From Chloromonas sp. AAM2 (lineage: Eukaryota; Chlorophyta; Chlorophyceae; Chlamydomonadales; Chlamydomonadaceae): a stretch of DNA of 64,000 nucleotides. Shown here piece after piece: positions 41,162-54,007 of this stretch (positions are counted from its first letter, which is position 1; each line of letters opens with the position of its first letter). The notes below the pieces were generated by a model. That model had not been told where the DNA came from, did not search any database, and was given only the letters and a program-made list of their open reading frames with translations. The stretch spans positions 20,116-84,115 of the forward strand of contig QAXH01006743.1 of the NCBI GenBank assembly GCA_004335635.1. Direction: 5' to 3'. The translations under genes were made by a program, and so were the position numbers.

Positions 41162-41249
41162 GCACAAGCCTGTGCTCTGTATTGCAGTACTGTCCCAGAA
41201 CTGGCAAACTTCTTTTTTTTGCACAAGCATGTGCTCTGTATTGCAGTAC
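41162..41249. mobile_element. Solo TIR end bracketed by 29-bp direct repeats
   Basis: A 30-base segment (41191-41220), the reverse complement of the TIR end of the MITE at 14329-14487 with its A-run, sits exactly between two 29-base direct repeats (41162-41190 and 41221-41249; one mismatch, GCACAAGCCTGTGC versus GCACAAGCATGTGC). Confidence 0.65.
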
Positions 41250-41409
41250 GTACACTGCAGCTAAACCCTCGGAATGACTAGGGAATGGGCATTCCTTCAC
41301 AATCAGGGCCGTGGCTAACTGCCAGGACCATTAAGTGACACCGGCAGTAGGTCAACCACCGTTGCATGAATTCAAAACTGGGGTTATGAGTTAGTTTGTT
41401 CTCAAAAGT

Positions 41410-44400
41410 TCAGTCTGACTTCACCGCCCGGAAAATGGCATGCACGAACAACCAGCTTGAAACAAAGCCGACTGTACCCATGGCAAAGTACACGCCCAGG
41501 ATCAAGATGGTCATGTAACACAGGTATATGAAGATGGGGATGAAGCCTGTGAGCGACTGCAGGGACGACAACATGAAGCCTAACGCATAGATGGCCACGT
41601 ACACAGCCACTGCGCCACCACGACGGAAGGACGCCCACCTGCAGTGCCAGATGAACCAGGTTTGTAACTGCTGATGAAAGACAACACGTTCCAGTTGCGA
41701 GTCAGGTAGGCTGTGCAGCTTGTTCAGATGTTCACGCGCGTCAAGCAGGAAGCTAGCCACACACAAAAATCAAGCAAAACGCAGTCTAATCGCTTGCGGC
41801 TGAAGGTGCCCAATCAGTTTTGGGCCACAGGTAGCATGATACTCTGCCCACAAACATTAGATGGTTGTGATAGCAGCACGTGGTTCCCATTGGGGTAGGT
41901 GCAAGGCTGCAGCACCTGAGTTTACGCATCTGACTCACCACCATGAGTAGTCCTCGGCACAGAGTTGTACATACGTGCACAGCACGCTGATCTCTGCGTT
42001 GATGATGACTGTCAGTGTCCCGATCAGGAACACAAAACCAAACAGGTAGTAGAAGTACCCGAGCCACAGGGATGTCATGGCAAAGTAGAGCTCAATGAAG
42101 ATGGTGCCAAACGGCAGCACGCCAGCTGCGTACCAGACAAACAGGTGTGAAAACAGTCTGGATTTCATCTTGGATTTGCAATGGTGGTCAGACAGAGGGG
42201 AGCCTCGGACTGTTGACAGCGAGCATACAGGCATTCAATGGGCCCTGAGCAGGGATAGTGCTCATCTGTCGCCGTTTGAAAGGCGTTCATGAAAGTGCTA
42301 GTGCCCTTTGCAGGCTGGCTTTGTAATGCTTGCCCTTCTGTTAGCTGTGTCATCTGCTGCATCTTTCTGCCCTCCCCTTACCTGCGAAGAAGAGCACAGT
42401 TGGGTTTGCTGCCAGGGGTGGGGGCGGGATATGCCTGGGTATCTGGTTGGTCTTGGTTGGGTTCTCCCTGATGGGCACACGCAGCGCCAGGAAGCCACCG
42501 ACGAACGTGAGAGGGATGGACACCACAAACCACACTGCGATGATGCTCAGGTACATGCCCAGCGGGATGGCGCCCGTAGTGCCTGGAAAGAAGGGAAAGG
42601 CAGGGATGTAATCAGGGCGCACATTATCCACATCGGCTTCACGGATGCACATGACAATGCCAACTTGTTGAGAGGCAAGGAACATTGCGACAAATGTGTG
42701 TGCGGCTATGGCCGCAATATGGCAGCCTGCCACGTGCATCAGGTGTTACTGCTTGTTGATGATAGTGCAGAGCTTCGTGACATGCACAATAAGGCATCAA
42801 GCTGTGTGCAAAGGTCACCTTAGGGCAGCCAGACCAACCACTAACTGCCAGCTGACTTGCAGCCTGGGCTTGACTCGCGATCCATTGTACCTGACAACTT
42901 GAGCGCATTTTCAGTTCTGTCACTGACTGTGCTGTACCTGTGTGCCTGATGACGATGTTGAGCAGAGTGAGGATCCCCAGCAGGATGCCTGGGTAGTAAA
43001 TTGCCACGGCCGTGCACACTGCTGGCCAGCCCTGGTACGTGCGCTCCATGGCGCCCCACAGGTAGACTGCGCTGAAGCCCGCCACCAGCGCCAGCCACAC
43101 GAACAGCACGATGCTGGTGGTGAGCAGGGCGCCGCGGGACGCGGGAGACAGGAACCCTAGGGCAGCCAGGGCCATGGTGACCGTGGCGGTGGTGATGATC
43201 TGCACGCCAGACCCAACCTGCAACAGGAACGAACAGTGAAAGGCCAATCAGCCAGGTTGGTTGGTTTGCACACTTAATAAACACACAGTTGCATGGAAGG
43301 CTGTGACGTGGACTGTACGAGGTATGGCAGCCTGCATTCAGCCCACTGGCACAGGATGCATGTAGCAAAGCAGTGTTGACAGCCCTTGCTAACAGCCATG
43401 CTTTGTTCCCGTTCTACACATCCACACAGAGGCAACCCCATCCCACGACGAGCAGAGACGTTCTATGACCACTCTTCAGAGGCTCTGTCAGCTGCCTCTT
43501 TTTCTATGACCAAGCAGGCTGAAGGCCCGGGTTTGCAGCCTGCCACACGCTTTTCCGCACCTGCACTGCCAGGCTCTTGGCCGAGTTTGGCGCTCGAAAT
43601 GCGTCCCCTGTCAGCAGCTTCCACCCCGCTTCGTCCTTGAGGTCAGCAGTGTTGCCGCCATCCATCATCAGCTGCTCGTACTTTGCCAAGTCGCGGCGCA
43701 CGGTGCGCACAAGAATCGCTGCCACAATGGAGGCCATGACCAAAACTACCAACAGGCTGTTCACAATGCTGAACCAGTGCACGCGACCCCCAGGCATGCG
43801 CAAGTACGCGTCCCAGCGAGACGCCCACTTTATTTTGCTGTCCTGCCAGTATACATCATATGTGTAGACGATCTTGGCCCCCTCTACAATTTCTTGAGGC
43901 TTGATGCGCGAGTCGTCATCATCCAGGCCACAGATAACTGACTCCACTGGTTTACCGGCCTCCCGCTGGATGCTGCAAGGTGACACTTCAAAGCCGACCA
44001 CCATGTAGTAAGGATCCTCGTCATCTGCAGCACCATCTACAGGTGTGGTAGCGGGAGAGCCGGCGGTTGCTGCAGCAGCAGCAGCTGCTTCCTCCAGCTG
44101 CCGAGCACTACCTGCTGCCCAGCTGAGAACACGCTTGGCACCCAGGCTGCGTCGCTTGTCAATGGCCTCTACCCCTGCCAGGCCCTGGTAGTTCTTGCTG
44201 GCTGCTGTGTATTCGCCGTGTGTCTGGTACACCAGGATGTTGAACACAAGATGGTTGTTGATGTAGTACTTGCCATCCTTTATGAACCCCAACTCGAAGC
44301 CAGGGCGGACATAGTCTTGATCCTGTTCAAGTAGAAAGCGCAACCATACACAAGTAAACCAATCAGGCCAAGTTCAAGATTGGTTGAGTGCACAAACAGC

Positions 44401-45363
44401 CATGCAGCATCGCATCTTGCCGAAGTTGATTGATCATGCAGGTAGGCTGAGCCAGATGTTAGGTTCTGCTAGCCATTGACGTGCATTGAAGAGATTTGCA
44501 TAGGTTAGCTCACACACCAGCTGCAGTCATGTATAGTTCTGAAGTCACTTCTAGCTGGACACACACAGTCTACCTCGGGATTCTACCCTTAGCCAGGCAC
44601 ACGTACCTCATCCAGCAGGTCGTACACAGTGACAGGCAAGTTGTCCAGCACCATGTTGACTCGATACCGATTGTTAATCTTGTGTTTCAAGTTCTGCGAG
44701 CAGTGCGGAGAGCTCATACTGTAAAGCCATAAAAAAAAGGTTTGCCAGTTCTGCGCGTAGTCGTTGGTATCGTTTGCATGCTTGTGCACCTTGGGTGAGT
44801 GAATATGGAAAGCCGTACCTGGACTTCCTTGGCAGTGAGTGGCTCACGGTAACCTGTTGGCACACAGGCGAGTTGAGACGTTTGCTTGACCTGCACAGCA
44901 TGGAGTACCCACCAGGCAGCTCAGACTCAAGGGTGCATGCAGCTGAACGCGTAGTGTCATGGCATTCTACCTGCCTTCATGGTGAAGTTGTAGGGAGAGT
45001 TTTCAATCCTGAGACCCTGGAGCAAGGTACCCGGGTTCGCGGTGTTTGCAACGCGCTCCACTCCCTCGGGAGGTCGGCAAAACGGCATCGAATAGTACTC
45101 AAAGGGCAACTCGGTGTCAAAGGATGTCAAGGAGTTGACTGCCGCTGCGCGTGGTCCAGTGAGAAAAATGTTCGACAATCAACCGGTCAATCAAAAGAGT
45201 AGATCTCCAGACAGAGGAGCTGCATGCTACTCACTGCCTCACCATTCAACACTTGCCCAACACGGAACTCTTGTGGATAAGTTCCGGGAACGTAGTAAGC
45301 ATGCGCCACCGCAACTAGCGAGCAGAGAGCCACGAGCCAAGGCAGCACTCTCTCGCGCTTCAT
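41410..45363 (-). CDS. Transmembrane 9 superfamily (TM9SF/EMP70) protein
   Basis: Nine exons: 45363-45243, 45144-44975, 44890-44819, 44693-44607, 44322-43561, 43217-42938, 42582-42382, 42125-41939, 41638-41410, giving 702 aa. A signal peptide (MKRERVLPWLVALCSLVAVA, cut after AHA) precedes a lumenal domain (YYVPGTYP, LPFEYYSMPFC, IENSPYNF, YRVNMVLDNLPV, INNHL). Nine membrane spans follow, starting WFSIVNSLLVVLVMASIVAA after VH, with family blocks GSGVQIIT, TGAIPLGMYLSIIAVWF, PFGTIFIELYFAMTSLW and GTVGFVSSWLF. The C-terminus VKSD fits the KXD/E signal that binds COPI and keeps these proteins in the Golgi. Exon 5 has a non-conserved Ala-rich loop before DDEDPYYMVVGFE. Intron 2 appears to use a GC donor. 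Confidence 0.93.
44731..44754 (+). mobile_element. Solo TIR end (fragment)
   Basis: An A-run followed by GGTTTGCCAGTTCTG in intron 3 of the TM9SF gene, matching the end of the MITE family. Confidence 0.5.
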
Positions 45364-48300
45364 CTTGAACTTGATTTGAGCGATGGTAGCACCGCTTGCA
45401 AGAGATATGTCACGGATGCAGTGACACTGGTGCAATGACCTCGGTAGTGTACAAACTTGGTATTTCAGATGCTAGCGTTGGTCACACCGGCCATGCCTCA
45501 GAGGCTTTTGTTGGCCACAAAGAGACGGTGCTGGGAGATGCAAGTGTGGCCTCCAATCGCAATTCGCGGAGTAACTACATTGGCAGATTTAAAACGCCAT
45601 ACGTTTTGGTGGCTGCATTATTGAGGGCTGCTACACGGCTACATGCACATGGTTCCTAGCACATGGTTCACCAGGAACGCTAATTGTTTTTGTTCGTGGC
45701 GGACCGGAGGGCGTCTGCTTGAGACTTGAAGCTGGGCGCCTGCATCAGCATGGAGTGAGCACATTTGGTCTTCCATGCACATGATGCTGGAGCAGGTGTA
45801 TGCCGCAAGACGCACCTTCAAAGAAGGGCGTATGCTTGAAGCTGGATGCCGCTGTTCTGCCAGCTGCCAACTGCTTCTTTATATCTGTTACACGGGGCGA
45901 TGTGCCAAAGACAAACATGAAGCCAATGTCAAGTGGGCTTGATACAGTCTACTGTGTAGCTGGTGCCAAACATTGGCCATTGCTGTCCTCTACGGTTGTC
46001 CGAGCCATTTGCCTCCTTGACCCGTCACTAACTATTGTTTCTAGGCCGCAAGGACTGGGTTGGATTTAGCAGCCTCCCTGCAGGCAATCATGTCTTGTTG
46101 CTCTGCAGTGCGCTGGTCTGGTACTGTGTTGTAGACGTGCTGGACTGTGGGCCCCCCAGCCGCTATCCCAGCCTCTATGCAGGCAATTATGTTGTGTTGC
46201 ACTGCAGTGCGCTGGTCTGGAAGTCATCGTGAGAACCGAGACAGCTACGACAGGTAGTAACGATTCAAGGCCCTACACGCAGATGCGATGGCCACGGTTG
46301 ATCGTGACACTGCCAGGGAAAGGTCAGGCTGTGTGGGCCTGCGAGCTTGTTCAGCGTCCTGAACCATGCAGACCAGGCTCCATGCGTTACTATTCAGTCT
46401 ATCTCTGTCGTTTGCAAAGAACAAGCACTGGGAGTGCATGGATTGTTTCATGGACTAGGGAGCGAAGAAAGCGACCTCACTGTGATGAGGACTGGCATGC
46501 TCGGAGCTGCAGGTCAGCAGGTCAAGCATCCGAAGCTGCCACAGACCTAGGTCTTGCTGGCCTGCTGAACGCATTCTATGGCCTATGGCAAACACTCAGT
46601 AGCCCTTACAAACTCTTTACAAGAGATTCCTGGCCTGGTTGACATTAGGTGAGGCAACGATCGCTACACACGGCAGAAGCATGGTGTTTGAACGTGGCAA
46701 ATGCCCTCGTGGCGTCTTCAAGACTCGTTCCGAACCGTCCTGAAGGAATCTGTCGTTCATCAGCTTGTGAACTTTGCTGGCGATGAACGGCACAAACGCA
46801 ACACTCTGGACTGAACTTGAACTGAATGCTGTGGGCTGTTGACCGGTACCTCTCCAGGCCCAATCTGACACGCAACACCACTTGTCATAACCTTGTTACG
46901 AAACATGACAAAACAACAAATGACAAGACAAACAAGGATGTTTGCCCGTTCTGGGACATTTCTTGCGTCCTGCACTGAAACCAGTGGTAGTGCCCTTCTG
47001 TTGTGTCTGATGTGTCTGTGTGTGCGTGTAAACGAGTTGATTTGGCCTGGGGTGAGTGATCACCTGGCCTGGGCTGAGTGATCAGCCTTTGTGGTACCAC
47101 CCTCTTTTTGTCAGCCTGACCGCATTGCATACCCTGATGGTTGCGCCGCAGGTAGGCCATACCACGTGCTGTTCCCAGCCTTTCATAACCTCAACATCAG
47201 ATAAGCAAACAACATACGATGCTGGCCGGCTGCCTGGCTGAGTACCTGGCTGAGTGTTGGTTGTCCGAAGCTCTCAGTCTGTCGGTGTGGAGATCGCATG
47301 ATGCACAACAAGTAAGGAGACTTCCCACCCAGTCTGTAGGGAGTCCGCGTGGGAACCTACCGGAGACAGCCTGCAGGCTACTTAATTCAAGAGGTGTCCC
47401 ACATGTGAATAGCTGGTTGCATCGTACTCCCGGAGCGTCCATAGTGTCGATGGCAGACACCCGGGCACCTTGTTGTTTGAGAGTGCAGATGGCTGAACAA
47501 GTTGAACAAACAAGTGAAAAGACCGAAAAGACCGAAAAGACCGTCCAATGGTGGTGGTAAACCCTCGAGGTACTATCCTGTCCGCCAAGAACAGAGGGTG
47601 CCACAGGGTTGACAGGTCACAGTCGTTATTCTCACTCTGACGTCACAGTACAGTCACAGGAGGCCGCAAGCGGCGGTGAGCTCTATCAAGAATGTTGGAC
47701 TGATTGTGAGCTGGTTGAGTTGGCGCTGCTCTGCACGTCTTGGCGGCAAAAATCTGAGTAGATTGAAGTGAACGCACACATGGCAGGGAAGCTGCTGTCC
47801 AGCTCGGTCACTGAGTGGTCTCTTGGCGCACACTAAAAGCCATGTTGACTGGTGCAATCTGTGACACGTGCGATTGATCAAACGACGCTGTACCTCTGCT
47901 GCTGAGTGCCCTGAGAAGAAGCATTGATTTAAGGTATTGGAAAAGCATTTGATGGAAATAAGAGCGCAATACACCCCTCTGTATGGCATTCTCTTCTGAT
48001 GTATATCCTTTCACCATGTTACATGAACATCAACAAAACAAGCAACTGAAGCCCAGTTGGAATGGGACCAAAAGCAGTGGCTATCTGCTGGCTTTCCTGC
48101 CATTTTGAGTTAACCTCACTGATGCCAGCAAGTTACGCTATGATGCGAATATGCAAAAAGGCTGGTGGTTGAGGACATCACACAACAACTGAGGAACAGA
48201 TCAGCACATGATTAAAAAAAAGAAGCTTGCCAGTTCTGGGACAATGTCACTTGTGGTAGTGTGACTGGTTGTAATGGTGGTGATGAGCCAGTGTCATCTG

Positions 48301-48815
48301 GCACTGAATGGTGGTGATGGTGCATGTTGGTAGGCGGTGGCGACTGCCAATACAGGGGTATTTGTCTAGGATAGATGTGGAGCTTTTTTAGTGAAACACG
48401 GAGCTGACACACTGTACGGTATGGCAAGCACTGAGTCACACGCCAGTAATGAGTTGGTTGCATCGCAGAGCATCACACACGTCATACTACCCAACGTCGA
48501 TTGTAAACGCATGCTGGTTCAAGGCCATGACAGCAAGTACAAGGAGGAGTAGCAATTGCAAGCCAGTAGACAATTGGTTGCATTGCACAACTGGCACACA
48601 TAACAACACAAACAGGCTCAAAGCATTTGCCTGTCCATGAGTGATGCTGTTCAGATGCCGTGTGTCAGGCTCAGGCTGGTACCGTGTGTACAGCGCACGA
48701 CAGACTAACAGGTCGGACAACAATGGCATATCAGGCTCTCAAAGCAACAGTGGTCATTGAGCAATTAGGTAATTGCATATGGTGTCTATTGGCAGCTTAG
48801 AAACAGCCACTCAGA
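45364..48815. other. Gene-poor, repeat-rich interval
   Basis: No confident gene. Contents: a diverged ~45-base direct repeat (46079-46123 and 46174-46218), segments shared with 52.4-52.9 kb (45901-45940 with 52820-52861), the diverged PIERCE-like segment, and solo TIR ends at 46937-46960 and 48214-48244. Confidence 0.5.
46645..46920 (-). pseudogene. Degenerate PIERCE-like copy
   Basis: On the (-) strand this parallels 54451-54790: both share the ATGTTTYG start region, GEVPVN and the closing SKVHKL, but here the middle of the domain is lost. The upstream flank (about 47110-47200) also matches 54990-55080, so the duplication was at DNA level. Confidence 0.5.
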
Positions 48816-49145
48816 ATGTTTATACTGGATCGCAACTCAGCTCATACGTCAGCCATGCATCGCAATCTAGCCAGGCAGCGATCCGGCTGTGCTAGCAAGC
48901 ACAACTGGTCTTTGTGGGCCAGCATCCCCGCACCAGCCCGAGCAGAGAAGCTTGTGTTCATACGGGGCAACAGCCGGCAGGCCTCAGTATCTGATGACAA
49001 TGTGATGCTAGAACTGCTGGATAAGGTGGCTGAGGCAGATGAGGCAGCCCAGATGGTTGAGGAGGCAGAACAGCCAGCTGGGAAACAACCAGAACAGGGC
49101 TGTATAACAGGCTTAGTGGTCTTGACCGATGACTGTGCCGGGTGA
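48816..49145 (+). other. Unassigned open frame
   Basis: A 109-codon frame with an acidic second half (ELLDKVAEADEAAQMVEEAE). Composition is coding-like and the frame may be an exon, but I recognise no family and see no partner exons. Confidence 0.25.
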
Positions 49146-49160
49146 TTGAAATGAGCTTGA

Positions 49161-49223
49161 AGGCATAGAGCCATTAGAGCCATAGAGCCATAGGGCTTAG
49201 AGGCATAGAGCCATTAGAGCCAT
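49161..49223. repeat. 23-bp direct repeat pair
   Basis: 49161-49183 and 49201-49223 are identical, built from AGAGCCAT units. Confidence 0.85.
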
Positions 49224-49512
49224 GGTGGCATTGCAGCTCGTCGTTTGCGATTGTTTTGAGCTTGTGGCAATGTCTTGAGTGGTGTGGCGTCTTCAGTTTT
49301 CTCTAAACAGGTCTGACATGGGGCTGGCATGCCCTTTTGTATGCACCCCTCCGCGGACGGGCTGGGGACAATCATGTGATGAAATGTAGTGGCAAAACAT
49401 GTCAGATGTGCACAAGGCTTGGCAGGGCATCTGCATTATATGTAAGGATATCACTGGCGAAGTTTCAAGCCAAACGAAAACCTGGAAGGGGTAGTAACGG
49501 TCACGTGTAATT

Positions 49513-49585
49513 TTCGATACGCATTTCGATACGTGATACGCAACCGATACGTACCGGATACGTACCGGAGGGTCTTTCGATACGC
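49513..49585. repeat. CGATACG-rich repeat cluster
   Basis: CGATACG, GATACGTACCG and TTTCGATACG recur at irregular spacing over about 70 bases. Confidence 0.8.
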
Positions 49586-50114
49586 TTTGGCGCAACCCTA
49601 TACATGATCAACTGCAGCGCCTTTGTACTGCAATCATGTCATTCGTCATTGCTTGCCACTTCGTTGATCACATGATATGCAGAAGCTGGGCAACACATCA
49701 ACCAACCAGTCAGGTGCAACACTTCAGTGGCCAGCACATGCGAATTGACTGTATGCTGCACATGCCAGTGCAAGCCGAGGGCTTTGTGTTTCTTCAAGTT
49801 ACTCAACCCAGTTTACCACTTTCCCAGGCTTTTGCAGGGTGTTCCAACTGCATCGTCTGTCCAGGATGCACCATGCAACGTCTGTCCAGGCCTGGTTGAG
49901 TGAGAAAGTTCGACGACACCTTGCCCTCCTTTGGCACCTATGTTGAGCAATTCCACTTGTGTCGGACGTGGGTAGGCACCTTGCTGCCTTTGGATAGCAG
50001 CATACTGGGTTGAGACACCTTACTTCCTTTGGCTCCCATCTGCCATGTATCCAGACCACAGAAGTTGGGTGTTCTCGCAGCACCCCATTCAGGCATTGCC
50101 TCTGTACAGTCAAC

Positions 50115-51884
50115 TCAGCTCTCGTTTTCCATCTCTGCTTCCAGCCACTCAAGCAGGCAGTCTCTGTGCTGGTCTGGTGAGCTGTGCACGTCCCACTCTG
50201 CCTGTGATTCCACACCCGTCAGAGCCGCTGCACGCACAGTGGCAAGGTCACATGCTTCGCAGGCGTGCAGGTCAATCAGTGGACTGCCAAAGCCATCCTC
50301 GTCCCAAGGCTCTGGTGCAACTGCAGCCCTGTGCAGGCCCTGTCCCTCTCGGTTTACGGGCACGGGCCATGCACCGCCCAGTGGACTAGCCAACACTTCC
50401 CCATCCCACAGCGCTGCTGCCAGCCTCACACCAAGAGGCTCCGCCTTGTGCACATGCTGGGTGTGCGTGCGCCTTGAGCCTGACTGGAGCTGGGAGTCTT
50501 TGAGGCCCATACTCCAATTCTTAGGTGGCAAGGTTCTCAATGGGCGCCCAAAGTCACTGAGCTGCAGTGCCAGGGACGCGCCTGTCGCCGCACCCGCTGC
50601 CGCCGGCTTGCAATGAGCTGGTAGGGGCTGGTGCGAGTTGGGAGCACGAAGCTAACATGAACTGCATCTGGTGAGAGGCTCCTCGTACCCAGGCAAGGCA
50701 AGATGTGGCCCTGCTGAGCCTGCAGGTCAGTGCATCTTGAAACATATGTGCGTGGCCACAGCAACATTAAACACAAGAGCTGCATGTGTGCATAAACCTG
50801 TGTCGTACTGCGTGCCTGGCTCACCTGTTTGTCCTCCCTGAGGACACACGTGAACTTGACTCCTCCGTTTACTGTTATTGTTGCCACGAACATGTGTTTC
50901 AAGATGCACACAGTCACCCTGTACATTTCGGCCCTGATCTGCAGGCTCGGCAGGGGCCAGACCCTGCCTTCCCTAAGCATGAGCCCAGCACCCTGCCACT
51001 CCATTGACGGTCAGGAGGTGGAGGACGACAGCGAGGCACGTGCAGCTCTGGGACATCGGGAGGATAAACAGGTGAGCCAGGCACGCAGTACGATACAGGT
51101 ATATGCACACATGCACAGGCAGTGGTTCTGAGGCTGCCATTGAGGGCACACGTGGATTTAACTCTTGCGTTTAAAATTACTGTGGCCACGCACATATGTG
51201 TCAAGAAGCACACGTTCAACCTGTACATTTCGGCCCTGGCCTGCAGGGCCAGACCCTGCCTTCCCGGGGCATGAGCCCAGCACCCTGCCACTCCATTGAC
51301 GGCCAGGAGATGGAGGAAGACAGCGAGGCACCGCGTGCAGCTCTGGGACGTTGGCCACGGCCGCCTCAACACTTGGGAACCACTGCCTATGCATGCATGG
51401 GTGCATAAACCTGTGTCGCCTGGCTCACCTGTTTGTCCTCCCGCTGTCCCAGAGCTGCACGCTGTGCCTCGCTGTCCTCCTCCGTCTCCTGGCCGGCAGT
51501 CTCTAGTATTGATGACATAGGGTTTGTGGCTTGTGGTAGCAAGGGATGCCTGTATGTAGCTGGCGCTGGACCCAGTGTCGCGATCCTATCGTTGAATTCA
51601 ACCATCGAGAGGCCAGACTCCAGGAGTCTAGTGTAGTTGTCGCTGTACCACACGCTTACAGTTGTCATCACCGAGTGGTAATTGGCCTTCCATTTGCGCA
51701 CCTCCTCCTCCTGAGCGGGCGTCAGAATGGCGTCCTGCGGTTGATGTAGAGATCGGAATGTGAAGTGCGTGTCCCGATGCGAAAGGTCAAACTGGAGATC
51801 ACGATGCCTTGGGCTGGCTGTGGCCGGCGGCATACATTCAAGTGCGCCACAACAACAACCCATTCTTGCGCACAATTGCCACAT
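50115..51884 (-). CDS. Unrecognised multi-exon gene with amplified exons (tentative)
   Basis: The (-) strand has coding-like blocks: DAILTPAQEEEVRKWKANYH near 51730-51560, an acidic block ending ALGQREDKQ with a GTGAGC donor near 51435, two related exons (ARAEMYRLNVCFLTHMCVAT at about 51244-51140 and IRAEMYRVTVCILKHMFVAT at about 50945-50830), and a long terminal frame (LSDFGRPLRTLPPKNW to LLEWLEAEMENES, ending 50115). The two middle exons are clear copies of one another. I do not recognise the family and cannot join all blocks in phase, so boundaries are approximate. It may be a gene damaged by the local rearrangement. Confidence 0.4.
50650..51510. repeat. Local array of direct and inverted duplications
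   Basis: About 250 bases at 50816-51073 are repeated in direct order at 51120-51355. Flanking parts occur inverted: 50780-50838 against 51058-51117, 51300-51351 against 51448-51500, and 50650-50765 against the direct units. Confidence 0.75.
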
Positions 51885-52907
51885 TACACTGGCGTACTCT
51901 CCATGGTCCGCAGCTGTCGGGCATGCAGCTCACCTCGGTTGCGCCGCGTACTGTAGATTGGTCTGAGCTTCCGTGTCTCATGAGCGCCAATGACTGCAGA
52001 CAAACTCGCGCCCGGGGGTAATGGCGCGGGCCCTACCATTCTGCACGGTACCAAGTTTTGAATTTAGTCAGCCTCAACCAAGGCAGACATCGTGGTGGCA
52101 GCCCTTGTTAAAAGCAGTTGCACAGCAAGGAAGCTGCAAGCGCACACCTGCGGCCGTGGCCCTCGCCGAGGTGGGCTTGGCTTGTCATTACGACCCAGCC
52201 CAAGCGAACTCAGTGATCAAGAGACCGAGCTACTGGCAGCCTGTGGTAATGTGGCAATCTGGTTACTGCAATTGCTGTCCAAGAAGCTCCGAGGGAGACG
52301 CCGGAGCACTCCGTGGGAATGGCCGCAGTGAAAACTTTCAAACTTGACAGACTGCGGAGCGCGCTAAGGTCAGCACCTTGAGAATGTCCTGAATCGCAAT
52401 ATAAGACTGAGCACATACTGCTCTGTTCTGCTTTTAGTAGTCCACCCACGCCATCACACTGCCAAGGCCAGATCACACAACGGTGACAAGCAGCAGCCGA
52501 TGGCAACAGGCCAGCAGCCCTGTTGCGATAACTCTCGTTGTTCTGATCACAAGCGTGTTTACATTATCCGAATGATCCTAAAGGCTGCTGGGCAACAAAA
52601 ACGCTCGAACCCCAGCCGAGCCTTCGGCAACATGGGTGGGCCGTGAGGAGCGTAGTGTGCGAAAGCAATCACGGGCCAGGGAGCAAAGAACGCAAACAAA
52701 GCGATCTTATCGATGTGGCGAGGACTGGCATACTCGGAGCGTCTGTGGAGTCTGTCTGTGGAGAATCAGCCCAAAGATACAGCGTCAGAAGGTTGGGCTT
52801 GTAAGTCAGATGTAGGTCCGGTGTGCCAAAGACAATCATGAAGCCAATGCAAAGTGGGCTTAATGCCACTCGGAACAACATTTCCAGAAGGACAGTTGTG
52901 TCTTGCC

Positions 52908-53706
52908 ATGGTGAGGCCCTGGCGTTTCAAGATGTGCAATTACTTGGTTTTCAGTACAGGCGAACAATGGCATGCTCAAAGCATACTGTGCATACTGGGC
53001 ATGTAATCTGGTTATTATAACAGGCGTATAATGGCATACGTGCACATGGGTTGCAGCTGATTGGCTGTATATAACCAAGCGTACTCAAAGCTATCTGCCC
53101 ACACCACCTGTTGACTCCAGGTCAATGCACGACAAAAGGCATGGACTGCAGCTGAAAAAGCACTTGGCTTGGAATTTGAGCTGTAGATTGAGTCTGCATC
53201 ATTGATCGCCTGGGCAGCTGGAAGCAGCTTGAATTGGCACACCGATGAGAACAGGTGGGGCCAACAGACTTCGTACTGCTTTCTGACTTGTCAGCCTGTT
53301 CTCATCTCTCCTTTGTTCGCATTGCTCCTGAATGATGCCCTCAAAGTGTGCTTGCCTGAACAGAGAAAGTAATTCGTGGTACAATTCAACAGCAGTGTCC
53401 CAAATGAGGGGCGGGATTCCAACCTGTCCAACTACAATTAAGGGGGATTGCAACACACCGGGATAGTAATGGTGGTGGTCACCCCTTGAGGTGCTATCCT
53501 GACCGCAGACCTCGTTAGACCCAAAAAGGATTCAGCAAGAGCTGTCACCATGGACTCTGCGCAGGGATTACCTGAAACAGCGACACGTCTCTGCAGTATG
53601 CTACTTGAACCAGGCGGGAACGGACTTTGAAGGTGGCAACCTGATGTTCAGAAGCCCAGCAGAGGAGGTTGCCTTGGCTCCTGGGCGGTTGGTGTGTTTA
53701 TTGGCT
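52908..53706 (+). pseudogene. Truncated copy of the 2OG-Fe(II) oxygenase gene
   Basis: About 800 bases match 57892-58682, introns included. The copy starts at the intron 2 donor of the parent, keeps exon 3 (53121-53254) and the first part of exon 4 (53565-53706), and breaks off before the distal iron-binding His and the 2-oxoglutarate Arg. Exon 3 has a TAG at 53184-53186 where the parent has Tyr codon TAC. Both facts make it non-functional. Confidence 0.92.
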
Positions 53707-53954
53707 ACTGTGTGTTTCTTGGCTCAGTCAAACAAGAGGTGTCACCTCCTATGCCAGCATATATTCATGCACACTGGCGCCAATCCTGTGGCTTGCTGAT
53801 TGTTCAAGAACTTCTGATGTGACACGGCACCCATGTTCCTTCGTGCAAAGCCCATGACTGAGGCGCCTCCTGCTTTGTGCCTGTCAACAGTTGACATTGT
53901 GAGGGTTGCCATTTCACTAGCGCTGAAACTGACCTTGACCCGGACAATCTTTCA

Positions 53955-54007
53955 NNNNNNNNNNNNNNNNNNNNNNNNNNNNNNNNNNNNNNNNNNNNNN
54001 NNNNNNN
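53955..54007. other. Assembly gap (53 N)
   Basis: A run of N next to a copy of dispersed repeat family C. Confidence 0.97.

Larger units (their letters stand above)
39302..41409. other. Intergenic, repeat-bearing
   Basis: Contains one copy each of two dispersed repeats (40389-40473 and 40607-40705) and a solo TIR end at 41191-41220 between 29-bp direct repeats. No gene is supported. Confidence 0.55.
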
